28,001 bases of DNA from a virus: the IMG/VR virus record IMGVR_UViG_3300008111_000187, positions 1 to 28,001 of that record; one strand, given 5' to 3'. Below are positions 8,139-15,476 of this stretch, piece after piece. How positions within the stretch are numbered: position 1 is the first letter of the stretch; every line of letters begins with the position of its first letter. The translations under genes and the position numbers were made by a program. The notes beneath the pieces are model-generated. The model worked only from the letters and a program-made list of their open reading frames with translations. It searched no databases and was not told the DNA's origin.

Positions 8139-8480
8139 ATGAAATCAATTGAACTAGTAGTAGCTAAAGAAAACATTGGTGGTAGAGATACCTTTTTAAC
8201 CACTTATGATTTATTAAAATCAGCAATCAACAATCCAACTCAAGGCGGATTTAATGTTGATGAGATGATCAAAAGACTCCGTATATTAGGAGAAGTTGAA
8301 AAGCACAAAGAGCTTTTTGAAATCAACCCAGAAGATTTTAAAGATGAATTTCTTGATAGAAAAGCCACTTTAGAATTAGAAGATGCTGATTTTACCAAGC
8401 TAAAAGAACTCTTCAAAGAAATGAAATGGGGAGTAGTATCAAAAACAATCGTTGATTTAAGCAACGAATTGGATAAATAA
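8139..8480 (+). CDS. Small charged phage protein, unknown function
   Basis: 113 residues, helical and highly charged (MKSIELVVAKENIGGRDTF... DFTKLKELFKEMKWGVVSKTIVDLSNELDK), with no signal or membrane segment. It has its own promoter at 8092-8122 and ends before the terminator at 8513-8538, so it is a single-gene transcript. That arrangement suggests independent regulation. No family is recognised. Confidence 0.75.
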   Translation: MKSIELVVAKENIGGRDTFLTTYDLLKSAINNPTQGGFNVDEMIKRLRILGEVEKHKELFEINPEDFKDEFLDRKATLELEDADFTKLKELFKEMKWGVVSKTIVDLSNELDK

Positions 8481-8512
8481 GTTTTTGATTTAGTGGTTTA
8501 TAATAATAAATT

Positions 8513-8538
8513 AAGCAGGCTGCGAACCTGCTTTTTTT
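8513..8538. terminator. Hairpin terminator between convergent genes
   Basis: AAGCAGG (8513-8519) pairs with CCTGCTT (8527-8533) around a 7-base loop and is followed on the + strand by T7 (8532-8538). The + gene ends at 8480 and the - operon ends at 8540, so it could stop both. The - strand T-run is interrupted and weaker. Confidence 0.8.
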
Positions 8539-8539
8539 A

Positions 8540-10591
8540 TTAGAAGTAACGACTGATTTTATTGATTACCATATCTGCGGTTATTGATGTCTGGCACTCA
8601 AAGTTCTTTTGATAAGGACACCAATTCCAATCGCCTTTGTCAAATTTTATGTCACGTTTATTCCAACATCCGTGACATACTTTATCATTCGTGATTCGTA
8701 TGCAGTTGCTAAGGAACTCGTGGTCGTATTCACTAAAATTACTTATTAGTACTACTTGTTTACCTAAAGCCCATGCCAACCAGCTAAGGCCACTGCTAAG
8801 CCCTACAAAGAACGTACTATGGTATATCCAATCCATTGTTGATTCCATTGATGTATCTGGTATCTGTGGGCAATTGTCAAATGGGTTTATTTCTTTGGAA
8901 ACATTGTATACTTTATATCCTTGTTCGGTATAATGGTTAATTAGTTTCTGCCATTCCTCTCTTACCCAGAATTTACATCCTAGCGTAGAATTAGTGGCAA
9001 TGGTGATGTATCTGTTATGTTCTGGACATTCTCTCTTGGTAAATAATTTGGGGCGAATTTCGGTATACTTTAAGCCTAAAATATTAGTAGCAGCTTTTTG
9101 AAGTGGTATTGTGTTTGGTAATTCTGGTTCCCTATTGGTATCGTAGTGCCAGCCAATCTTGTACATGGCATAGCAGTTTACAGAGCTTCCGGGTTCCACT
9201 AATTCAAGTTCAGGGTAGTCCAGTATTTTATTATGAAAAGTAGACAAAACAACCTTGCAGCCATGCTTCTTTTGGAACTCTAAAGCATAAGCTGACCATG
9301 CAATAGTATCTCCAAGCGCACTGCTTTCTATTGATATGAATACCTTTTTATCATGTAAATCCAATACGTTTTCATAGATAAGCTCACCATCTTGGTATAC
9401 ATACGTTTTCCATTTGGTATAGTATTGTCTATTAAGCCTTACCCAGCTATTGCTTTTGATTGTGTTTTGGTAATGGCACACATCATTTTCATCATAGAAT
9501 CTAACATCAAAATCACTATCGCTCTCTCCTTTGATTTCAAGGAAAGGGTGATTAATGAAGTGTTGTATAACACGAACCTTCTGTACTTGTGCTGGCAGTT
9601 CTAATATCTTTTCGTAGGCTTCCTGATGTTTCAGTGCGAAGTGAATAGATTTGTTGTCCTTTGGTACAACATAAGTATTGGGGTATTTGGCTATTAATTC
9701 CAAGTCCGTATTGATGTCATACAGAAATTCATCATACATTCCGGCATACTGCGGAAGATTCCGCGCAACAATAGGCAACCCATGTCCGATGGCCTCACGA
9801 AGCACTAATGGGTTACATTCCCATGTAGAGTTAAACATGAATATATCTGATGCTGTCATGAATGTATCAATATCAGTCCTTTCGCCCCATACCCATACGT
9901 TTGCTGGTAAGTCCTGCATCAATGGTTCCCAATAGTCTTTAAAGTTCCCTGCTTGATTACCAACAAAGTGAAACATCATGTCAGGGTATTTTTTTGCTAT
10001 TTGAAGCCCTTCCTTTTGATTCTTGCCCGGAGTCCATAAGCCTACATTCAGCACATGTTTTTTGTTTCTATCAAATTTAAGTTCATCTTGACATATCGTT
10101 TGGAACTTTTTAAGGTTCTGTTCTTCTATTGGATAAAGTATTGTAACGTACTTTGATTCCAAGTCTGCAAATGTTTCTTCATGATACGGAGTACAAAAAG
10201 AATATAGGTCTGGGTGAAATAGTTTGCTATTCGGATCAAACGAAATATCATGACACGTTTCTACTATTCGGTACTTTCTATCTGGGTTGTAAAGCTTCTT
10301 TACCATTTCCCTATCTAATCTTTCAGACATTTCATCTATATGGATTATATCAGGTTGGAAGTATTCTATCACATCAAATAGCTCCATCTTATTCTCATAA
10401 AGGGTAGTAAAATTACTACCAATTAGTTCCTTTATAGTGTTCCTTTGGACCACATAATCTAATCCATGGCACTGATATTCTACTACATAATATTGATTAT
10501 CAGTGTGGTTTCTCATGCTTTCTAACCTCTTTAATACGAATTGAGGGCAGCCACCTGTACTAAGATGTGGAGTTAAAAATAATATCTTCAT
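8540..10591 (-). CDS. Fused glycosyltransferase: GT4 domain + TibC-like O-heptosyltransferase
   Basis: 683 residues in two enzymes. Residues 1-345 are a GT-B, GT4-like glycosyltransferase: LTPHLSTGGCPQ at the start, LNVGLWTPGKNQ (181-192) opening the second lobe, and the E-x7-E pair in WECNPLVLREA (257-267). Residues about 365-683 resemble the autotransporter O-heptosyltransferase family (TibC/Aah): SIESSALGDTIAWSAYA (420-436), VGLSSGLSWLAWALGKQVVLIS (596-617) and a C-terminal cysteine cluster, C639-x2-C642, C658 and C666, matching the metal-binding finger of TibC. Known members move heptose from ADP-heptose to Ser of repetitive surface proteins. It is the second gene of a two-gene operon, overlapping the first by 4 bases. 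The likely acceptor is a phage or host surface protein; the Ser/Thr-rich fibre is an attractive candidate (inference). Confidence 0.85.
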   Translation of the reverse strand: MKILFLTPHLSTGGCPQFVLKRLESMRNHTDNQYYVVEYQCHGLDYVVQRNTIKELIGSNFTTLYENKMELFDVIEYFQPDIIHIDEMSERLDREMVKKLYNPDRKYRIVETCHDISFDPNSKLFHPDLYSFCTPYHEETFADLESKYVTILYPIEEQNLKKFQTICQDELKFDRNKKHVLNVGLWTPGKNQKEGLQIAKKYPDMMFHFVGNQAGNFKDYWEPLMQDLPANVWVWGERTDIDTFMTASDIFMFNSTWECNPLVLREAIGHGLPIVARNLPQYAGMYDEFLYDINTDLELIAKYPNTYVVPKDNKSIHFALKHQEAYEKILELPAQVQKVRVIQHFINHPFLEIKGESDSDFDVRFYDENDVCHYQNTIKSNSWVRLNRQYYTKWKTYVYQDGELIYENVLDLHDKKVFISIESSALGDTIAWSAYALEFQKKHGCKVVLSTFHNKILDYPELELVEPGSSVNCYAMYKIGWHYDTNREPELPNTIPLQKAATNILGLKYTEIRPKLFTKRECPEHNRYITIATNSTLGCKFWVREEWQKLINHYTEQGYKVYNVSKEINPFDNCPQIPDTSMESTMDWIYHSTFFVGLSSGLSWLAWALGKQVVLISNFSEYDHEFLSNCIRITNDKVCHGCWNKRDIKFDKGDWNWCPYQKNFECQTSITADMVINKISRYF

Positions 10592-11907
10592 AGGTTATTT
10601 TTTTTTATTGCACAGTGATGAGTAAACTTAGATTTCCATTCTTCTAGTGTTTCTTCTTGGTTATAGGTTTCGTTTATAAATTCTTTAATCTTTTCAATGT
10701 TCTTTTCTCCATGATAAAATAACAAATGCTCTTTATGTGAAGGAACTTTAATCCATGGTCCTATTAAATTATCATGGCCAGTAAATTCTAATTCTTTATG
10801 CAGCCCATTGATGTAATGGTTGCACATCCAGTGCCATTCCTCCAAGAAGTCAATAGTATTTTGCCCTGCTACATAATATCCTGTTTGTCTGTACCTGTTG
10901 CGTACATATTGGTTGATGTTGAATAGGTCACATGCTGGTGCTTCCAATGTAGTGCTTAAATCCGTCCTACTTTCAGCGCCACCTCTACCATTGACCATAA
11001 GGTATTCATATATACCCTCTGTAAAAAATGGGTAACTTGATTCATCATTATAGAAAGTAAAGATATTGTCAACGTATGGACTAGCCACAGAATCAGAGTC
11101 AACGTAAGCAATCGTTTCTGCATAGTTTTCAAGTGCGTGTTTGGTTATTAAAGGTCTTTGTATAAGTAATTTGTAAATGCTTTTATTGGATCTATCAATG
11201 TATTCGGACCTTTGTTTCAGGTGCTTTACATCACAATCCCATCTTATTGTTTTGGTATCTTCTATATCAGCAATCTTCTTATCAGAGTTTAGCATGTAAA
11301 CCAATATTGGTACTTCACTAAACTTACGGATAGATTCAGCACATACTTGGACCAAATCAAAATAAGATTCATCAGCGTACAATAGGTAGGCTTTATCGTG
11401 CTTCTGGGTTCTGTTTACATAGTAACCATAATACTGGTTAGCGTAAAGTAATCTAAGTTCTGGGTATCTGGTTTCCATGACTGCCGGAGTCAAGTCAGGC
11501 TGCAAATGTGTTTCATGGACATTGCCTTCATGCTCTCCCTGTTCCATGAGGTATGGCACTGCCACCAGACATTGCTTACCGCTATGGACTATCTTTCTAA
11601 TGATACTTTGTGCATCTTCCACAGACAAATGTTCAAGCACATCACCCATGATAATAAACTCGTAATAGTCAAAATGAAAACCAACTACGCTTTGTATGAA
11701 TACATTGTTGTACTTCTTATCTAATTGATAGTTAGCTACATAAGGTTCGTATATCTCTACGCAATCCATGTAGTAGCCATAGTTTTTTAGCATATCAGAA
11801 TAGGTGCCAATACCAGCACCCACATCTAATATCTTTTTGTTTATGTCTACGTTATCTACTATGTAATCCCTTACCTCTTGTTTAAAAAATTGAAAGCTAG
11901 TTGGCAT
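10588..11907 (-). CDS. Fused SAM methyltransferase + DxD glycosyltransferase
   Basis: 439 residues. Residues about 20-165 form a class I SAM-dependent methyltransferase: motif I ILDVGAGIGTY (26-36) and the post-I region IIMGDVLEHLS (85-95). Residues about 170-420 look like a GT-A sugar transferase: AYLLYADESYFDLVQVCAESI opening strand, the metal-binding DSD at 270-272 in AYVDSDSV, and GHDNLIGPWIKVP near the end. The order suggests that one polypeptide adds a sugar and methylates it or its acceptor. It is the first gene of the leftward operon and overlaps the GT4/heptosyltransferase gene by ATGA. The acceptor is unknown. Confidence 0.8.
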   Translation of the reverse strand: MPTSFQFFKQEVRDYIVDNVDINKKILDVGAGIGTYSDMLKNYGYYMDCVEIYEPYVANYQLDKKYNNVFIQSVVGFHFDYYEFIIMGDVLEHLSVEDAQSIIRKIVHSGKQCLVAVPYLMEQGEHEGNVHETHLQPDLTPAVMETRYPELRLLYANQYYGYYVNRTQKHDKAYLLYADESYFDLVQVCAESIRKFSEVPILVYMLNSDKKIADIEDTKTIRWDCDVKHLKQRSEYIDRSNKSIYKLLIQRPLITKHALENYAETIAYVDSDSVASPYVDNIFTFYNDESSYPFFTEGIYEYLMVNGRGGAESRTDLSTTLEAPACDLFNINQYVRNRYRQTGYYVAGQNTIDFLEEWHWMCNHYINGLHKELEFTGHDNLIGPWIKVPSHKEHLLFYHGEKNIEKIKEFINETYNQEETLEEWKSKFTHHCAIKKNNL

Positions 11908-11925
11908 AAAATTAATTTAATTAAG

Positions 11926-11933
11926 CAAAAGTA
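11926..11933 (-). promoter_or_regulatory. -7 promoter element of the glycosylation operon
   Basis: On the - strand TACTTTTG (followed by C) matches TAnnTTTG and lies 18 bases before the ATG at 11907. The AT-rich palindrome at 11933-11949 is directly upstream. No clear TTTG -33 box is seen. Confidence 0.5.
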
Positions 11934-11949
11934 ATTAATTTAATTAAAT
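11933..11949. promoter_or_regulatory. AT-rich near-palindrome shared by divergent promoters
   Basis: AATTAATTTAATTAAAT lies between the leftward -7 element (11926-11933) and the rightward one (11955-11962). A partial second copy lies at 11911-11924. Related copies occur at 8096-8113, 17059-17075, 20998-21019, 23131-23147 and 24307-24323, always in intergenic or promoter positions. It may be an upstream element or an operator. Confidence 0.5.
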
Positions 11950-11954
11950 AAATA

Positions 11955-11962
11955 TATCTTTG
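11955..11962 (+). promoter_or_regulatory. -7 promoter element upstream of the DUF6165 gene
   Basis: TATCTTTG matches TAnnTTTG and lies 15 bases before the ATG at 11978. This argues against the in-frame TTG at 11960, which falls inside the element. No convincing -33 TTTG is seen. Confidence 0.5.
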
Positions 11963-11977
11963 CCTAAAATAATTATT

Positions 11978-12355
11978 ATGAAAATAGAAGTAAGCATTGG
12001 CGAAATAGCCGACAAGTACACCATCTTAACCATCAAATCATTTGAAATCTTAGATGAAATAAAGCAGATTAACATTAAGAAAGAGTGGAAGTATATTAAC
12101 CAAGTAATCAAAGAAAGCTATCCTGAATTGGCTACGGATTCACTAACACATAGGCTCTTGGATATAAATAGGCAGTTATGGGTGGTAGAAGATTCGCTTA
12201 GGGATTGCGAAAATGACAGGGAGTTTGACAAGCTATTTGTCTTTTTGGCAAGACAGGTTTATAGATTAAATGACCAGAGAGCAGCCATCAAGAAAGAGAT
12301 TAATATTAAGTACAAGTCCGACATCATAGAGGAGAAGTCATATAACGCATATTAA
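11978..12355 (+). CDS. DUF6165 family protein
   Basis: 125 residues from the ATG at 11978. The N-terminus MKIEVSIGEIADKYTILTIKSFEI is the signature of DUF6165 (I-x-V-x-x-GE-x-x-DK-x-TIL-x-IK). The rest is helical (INRQLWVVEDSLRDCENDREFDKLFVFLARQVYRLNDQRAAIKKEIN). The family is often encoded beside glycosyltransferases, but its activity is unknown. Here it is divergent from the glycosylation operon and shares its promoter region, which fits co-regulation. An upstream TTG start is rejected because it overlaps the promoter. Confidence 0.8.
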   Translation: MKIEVSIGEIADKYTILTIKSFEILDEIKQINIKKEWKYINQVIKESYPELATDSLTHRLLDINRQLWVVEDSLRDCENDREFDKLFVFLARQVYRLNDQRAAIKKEINIKYKSDIIEEKSYNAY

Positions 12356-12391
12356 TTTATATAATTTTAGCAGAATTTGGCAGAAAAAAGT

Positions 12392-12399
12392 TATTTTTG
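12392..12399 (+). promoter_or_regulatory. Possible -7 element giving a near-leaderless lysis transcript
   Basis: TATTTTTG matches TAnnTTTG only 5 bases before the ATG at 12404, so transcription would begin at or very near the start codon. A TTTG at 12376-12379 is too close (12 bases) to be a normal -33 box. Confidence 0.35.
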
Positions 12400-12403
12400 A
12401 TAG

Positions 12404-12841
12404 ATGAATAGACTCGCTATCATAATGATTTTTTTCTGTAGCTGCGCTTCGGTTAAGAAAACCGAGAGGAGAATGGACAGCACAGTAACTAGATCCATTG
12501 ATAGTGTGAGAGTTACGTTCTATGACAGTGTTACAAAGGTAATAGAAAAAGAACAATACTTTACTAAAACAATAACATACTACGATACCCTATGGGTAAC
12601 CAAAGATAGTATGATAACCATTCCAAAGTACACAGAAACTTGGACTTCTGGCAGCCGCGAGAAGCAATCTGAATCCAAGCTAACCAAAAAAGATTCTGCC
12701 AACATTTCAAAGGCAGAAACAATCACCAAAACTATAGTTGAAAAAGATAAGAAGAAAATGGCCAATAACTTTTATAAGTTCTTGTTCTTTGTTCTTATTG
12801 CCCTACTTGTTATTTACATTTATACAAAGCTCAAAAAATGA
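12404..12841 (+). CDS. Unimolecular spanin-like lipoprotein with C-terminal TM
   Basis: 145 residues. The N-terminus MNRLAIIMIFFCSCAS is a lipoprotein signal with Cys14 as the probable lipidated residue. Residues 123-140 (FYKFLFFVLIALLVIYIY) form a single membrane helix with a short basic tail (TKLKK). The region between is about 105 residues, rich in Thr, Ser and Lys and free of catalytic motifs. A lipid anchor at one end and a TM at the other is the layout of u-spanins, which join inner and outer membranes and fuse them in the last step of lysis of Gram-negative hosts. Holin-like and endolysin genes follow. The spanin call rests on topology and context, not on sequence homology. Confidence 0.7.
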   Translation: MNRLAIIMIFFCSCASVKKTERRMDSTVTRSIDSVRVTFYDSVTKVIEKEQYFTKTITYYDTLWVTKDSMITIPKYTETWTSGSREKQSESKLTKKDSANISKAETITKTIVEKDKKKMANNFYKFLFFVLIALLVIYIYTKLKK

Positions 12842-12924
12842 AACGTATAAATCATAATATCAAGGGGTATGTATTCGCTATTGTTTACGCTATTTTAGTA
12901 CTCTTAATATTATTATTTATATGA
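12838..12924 (+). CDS. 28-residue single-span membrane microprotein
   Basis: ATG at 12838 overlaps the spanin-like stop as ATGA, and its own stop (12922-12924) overlaps the next ATG (12921) as ATGA. The peptide is MKRINHNIKGYVFAIVYAIL followed by VLLILLFI: a basic N-terminus and one hydrophobic helix of about 18 residues. The perfect double ATGA coupling and clean membrane-protein composition argue that it is real despite its size. It may help holin function or lysis timing, as an inference from position. Confidence 0.7.
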   Translation: MKRINHNIKGYVFAIVYAILVLLILLFI

Positions 12925-13181
12925 AAAAATTATTCAATTGGGTAGCAGGGTTTTTCTCAGCAGATAGCCCAAATTCAAGCAAAAGATTAGTAGGAATCGT
13001 TGGTGCCGGTTTCTTATACTGGACACTTTATTCTAATTCACATAGTGAAAGTCATGTAGTCCCAGCCGAATCATTGGTATGGGGTACCGTGGTTTTAGTA
13101 TGTACTTCTTTAGGATTAGCTTCTGTAAAGGAGATAGGAGATTTAATTGGAAATTTTAAAGGCAACAAAACCTCTGAATAA
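12921..13181 (+). CDS. Two-span holin-like membrane protein
   Basis: 86 residues. Helices at about 23-38 (LVGIVGAGFLYWTLYS) and 52-69 (LVWGTVVLVCTSLGLASV) are flanked by a charged N-terminus containing SADSPNSSKR and a short basic tail. This matches the two-TM, under-100-residue phage proteins often annotated as holin-like. It is coupled to the microprotein by ATGA overlap and followed after 2 bases by another small membrane protein. Confidence 0.7.
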   Translation: MKKLFNWVAGFFSADSPNSSKRLVGIVGAGFLYWTLYSNSHSESHVVPAESLVWGTVVLVCTSLGLASVKEIGDLIGNFKGNKTSE

Positions 13182-13183
13182 AA

Positions 13184-13444
13184 ATGGAAGCAACAATTGA
13201 AAAGCAAGTTGAACGTACTTGGCAATCAAAAACATCTTTAATTGTATTAATCCTCACAATACTAGGTGGCTACTATGCCTTAACTGGTAAATTTGAAGAG
13301 GACGGAAAGAAGTATGAAAACCATGAAGTTCGTATTGGTCAATTAGAGGCAGATAAGAAAGAAATTAGAGATGATATCAAAGACATCAAGAGAAGCAACG
13401 AGCAGATTTTAATTTTGTTACAAAATAAAGAAGATCGTAAGTAA
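13184..13444 (+). CDS. Small membrane protein with cytoplasmic or periplasmic coiled coil
   Basis: 86 residues: one membrane helix at about 17-34 (TSLIVLILTILGGYYALT) followed by a charged coiled coil at about 45-82 (ENHEVRIGQLEADKKEIRDDIKDIKRSNEQILILLQ). It resembles phage lysis accessory proteins such as XhlA in parts, but with the helix N-terminal rather than C-terminal. It lies within the lysis cassette. Its exact role is unknown. Confidence 0.7.
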   Translation: MEATIEKQVERTWQSKTSLIVLILTILGGYYALTGKFEEDGKKYENHEVRIGQLEADKKEIRDDIKDIKRSNEQILILLQNKEDRK

Positions 13445-13455
13445 TTTTAATTTAG

Positions 13456-13791
13456 TTGGATAATTTTATAGCACATTTTTTAGATGGTGGATGGGTTGTA
13501 TTACTCATTGGGGCTGCCGGTATGGTAGCTCGACTTGTTACCACTAATGAAGAGCAGTCGGGTAAAGATGTTGCTAAAAAAATGATAAGCTCTATGATAG
13601 CTTCGCTTATTGCGTGGTTTGTTATGGAGCAGTTTGAGGTTGATTCTATGTATAAAGCTATTGCATACGGTTTAGTCGGTTTGAATAGTCCAGAAATAAT
13701 ACAAGGAGTATTAAAAATAAGTGGTCAATTTGCATCCGATCCTATGTCATTTATAAAAAAAGAACAACCAAAAACTAAAAGAAAACGATGA
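13456..13791 (+). CDS. Holin-like protein, three membrane spans
   Basis: 111 residues from a TTG at 13456. An in-frame TAG lies immediately before it, and the next Met (residue 23) would remove half of the first helix. Hydrophobic segments at about 11-28 (GGWVVLLIGAAGMVARLV), 43-60 (MISSMIASLIAWFVMEQF) and 65-86, with a strongly basic tail (PKTKRKR), fit a class I-type or superfamily III (LydA-like) holin that permeabilises the inner membrane and triggers lysis. It overlaps the next gene by ATGA at 13788. Confidence 0.72.
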   Translation: MDNFIAHFLDGGWVVLLIGAAGMVARLVTTNEEQSGKDVAKKMISSMIASLIAWFVMEQFEVDSMYKAIAYGLVGLNSPEIIQGVLKISGQFASDPMSFIKKEQPKTKRKR

Positions 13792-14444
13792 AAAATACGC
13801 TATTAATTATATTAACTGCCATAATTTTAGCTGTTGCTGGGTTTGGTAAATATGTAGAATACACAATTAAAAAGACCGCAACAAGCGTTTACGAAGATAG
13901 ATTAGTTCCGCAGCCTTATTTGAGCCGCAAGTTTGACTATTACGGCTCAGCCATACAAGACCAAATTAAAGTCATAAAGGGCGGTAAGATTGATTTAGTT
14001 TCTATTCAAAAGGAAAAAGCAATCACAGATACAATGTGGGCTGCTTACCTAAAGACTTACCAAACACCAGAAGAAAAAGAAGTAAGCGACAAAGCTCAAA
14101 AGTACATAGATTCTGCCGACAATTATTTTGCTCAAATATCAGCCGATGGCATAGTTACAGATGATGAAGCCAGAGAAATGGATAGAAGAATTTATCCTGT
14201 TTTAGAGTATGTTAATGACCTAATAGACATTCAAACAACAATAGGGGCTAAAGAAACCAAAGGAATGATAACCCTTCTTAATAAGTTTTCCAACTTCATG
14301 ATAGGAGCAATTGCCTTAGCCATCGCTCTTTTAGGATCTATTATATATGATGTGTTCAAGAAGCCAAAGTTGGAGAAAAAGACAACCAAAAGAGCTGTTA
14401 AAAAACCAATTAAGAAAGCTGCCGTTAAAAAGAAAAAGAAATGA
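13788..14444 (+). CDS. Two-span membrane protein with 4HB_MCP-like sensor domain
   Basis: 218 residues. TM1 spans about 3-20 and TM2 about 168-187 (SNFMIGAIALAIALLGSIIY). The 145 residues between are helical and, in parts such as DTMWAAYLKTYQTPEEKEVSDKAQKYIDSADNYFAQI (81-117), look like the periplasmic four-helix-bundle domain of chemoreceptors. The C-terminus is a Lys-rich tail (KKTTKRAVKKPIKKAAVKKKKK) in place of HAMP and signalling domains. This suggests a membrane sensor without an output module. In the lysis cassette it might sense envelope state or gate a holin (inference). Confidence 0.65.
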   Translation: MKNTLLIILTAIILAVAGFGKYVEYTIKKTATSVYEDRLVPQPYLSRKFDYYGSAIQDQIKVIKGGKIDLVSIQKEKAITDTMWAAYLKTYQTPEEKEVSDKAQKYIDSADNYFAQISADGIVTDDEAREMDRRIYPVLEYVNDLIDIQTTIGAKETKGMITLLNKFSNFMIGAIALAIALLGSIIYDVFKKPKLEKKTTKRAVKKPIKKAAVKKKKK

Positions 14445-14875
14445 GATTTATAGCAATAATATGTTTATGTTTTGCGTTAAAAGGGAAAGCTCAATACTAT
14501 GTTATGGCAGCTCCTAACGTAGCATTTAATACACCTTTAAACGATACTAAAAATTTATTGGGGGGAACTATTGAAGTAGGAAAGTATTTTGGCAAAACGG
14601 CAGTAGGTATTAATAGCGGTTGGTGGACTTATGATAGCAAAGACTTTTATCAAGAAGTTATGGCTACATTCCCAATTTATGAAAACTTTAGCGTAAGTGC
14701 TGCAATAGGCTACTTCTATTACCATAAAGACATAACAATGGAGTATGATTTCAATTATACTATCCCAATGAAGAAAGACTACTCTTTCGTTTTAAGCTAC
14801 GGAGCGCAAAGTGCCTTTGGTGGAACTTTTGGAGCATATTCAATCGGTATTAATAAAGACTTTAAAATAAAATAA
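14441..14875 (+). CDS. Secreted outer-membrane beta-barrel-like protein
   Basis: 144 residues. A signal peptide is evident (MRFIAIICLCFALKGKAQ, likely cut after AQ at residue 18). The mature part alternates polar and hydrophobic residues with Gly/Tyr/Phe-rich strands (GGTIEVGKYFGKTAVGINSG, FSVSAAIGYFYYHKD, YSFVLSYGAQSAFGGTFGAYSIGI), as in small 8-strand outer-membrane barrels. It overlaps the previous gene by ATGA and ends one base before the endolysin gene. A phage-encoded barrel could block superinfection or help envelope disruption; neither is shown by sequence. Confidence 0.7.
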   Translation: MRFIAIICLCFALKGKAQYYVMAAPNVAFNTPLNDTKNLLGGTIEVGKYFGKTAVGINSGWWTYDSKDFYQEVMATFPIYENFSVSAAIGYFYYHKDITMEYDFNYTIPMKKDYSFVLSYGAQSAFGGTFGAYSIGINKDFKIK

Positions 14876-14876
14876 A

Positions 14877-15476
14877 ATGAAACTAGAAGCGTTATCCAAG
14901 AAAATACCAGCAAACGTAATGGAGGAAATACCTCTGATAATGGAGAAGTTTGGTATAGATGGTCCACTAAGATTATCTCATTTCCTTTCTCAATGCGCTC
15001 ATGAAAGCGGTAACTTTAAGTTTGTAAAAGAAAACTTGAACTACTCTGCTGATGGGCTTCGTAAGATTTTCCCTAAGTATTTCCCAACTACAGAAATAGC
15101 AGAAAAGTATGCAAGACAACCTGAAAAAATTGCCAACAAAGTTTATGGTGGCCGCATGGGTAATGGTGATGAAGCTAGTGGAGATGGTTTTAAATTCAGA
15201 GGTCGTGGTTATATCCAGCTTACTGGTAAGGATAATTACGCAGCGTTTGATAAATTTGTAGATGATGATATTATGGCCGATCCTGATTTAGTGGCTACCA
15301 AATATCCACTTACTTCAGCAGCCTTCTTCTTCCATAAGAATAATCTATGGGACGTGTGCGATAAAGGACATAGCCATGATGTAGTAGTGGCAGTAACAAA
15401 GCGTGTGAACGGAGGGACTCATGGTCTTGATGATAGAAAGGATAAATTTAGCGTATTCCATAGTACCCTAGCATAA
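14877..15476 (+). CDS. GH19-type endolysin
   Basis: 199 residues. It carries the GH19 chitinase/lysozyme-like motifs of phage endolysins: LSHFLSQCAHESGNFKFVKENLNYS (33-57), with Glu43 in the HES motif as the likely general acid, and DGFKFRGRGYIQLTGKDNY, the substrate-cleft segment. Such enzymes hydrolyse the glycan strands of peptidoglycan. There is no signal peptide, so export would depend on a holin, in keeping with the holin-like genes upstream. Its stop overlaps the next start as TAATG. Confidence 0.93.
   Translation: MKLEALSKKIPANVMEEIPLIMEKFGIDGPLRLSHFLSQCAHESGNFKFVKENLNYSADGLRKIFPKYFPTTEIAEKYARQPEKIANKVYGGRMGNGDEASGDGFKFRGRGYIQLTGKDNYAAFDKFVDDDIMADPDLVATKYPLTSAAFFFHKNNLWDVCDKGHSHDVVVAVTKRVNGGTHGLDDRKDKFSVFHSTLA

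Noticed and set aside
12338-12556. Leftward frames opposite the spanin and DUF6165 region, and similar shadows opposite the glycosyltransferase genes (for example 9392-9604, 10153-10407, 11506-11724)
   Set aside because: All are antisense to well-supported genes, with Cys/His/Tyr-rich compositions typical of shadow frames and no leaders.
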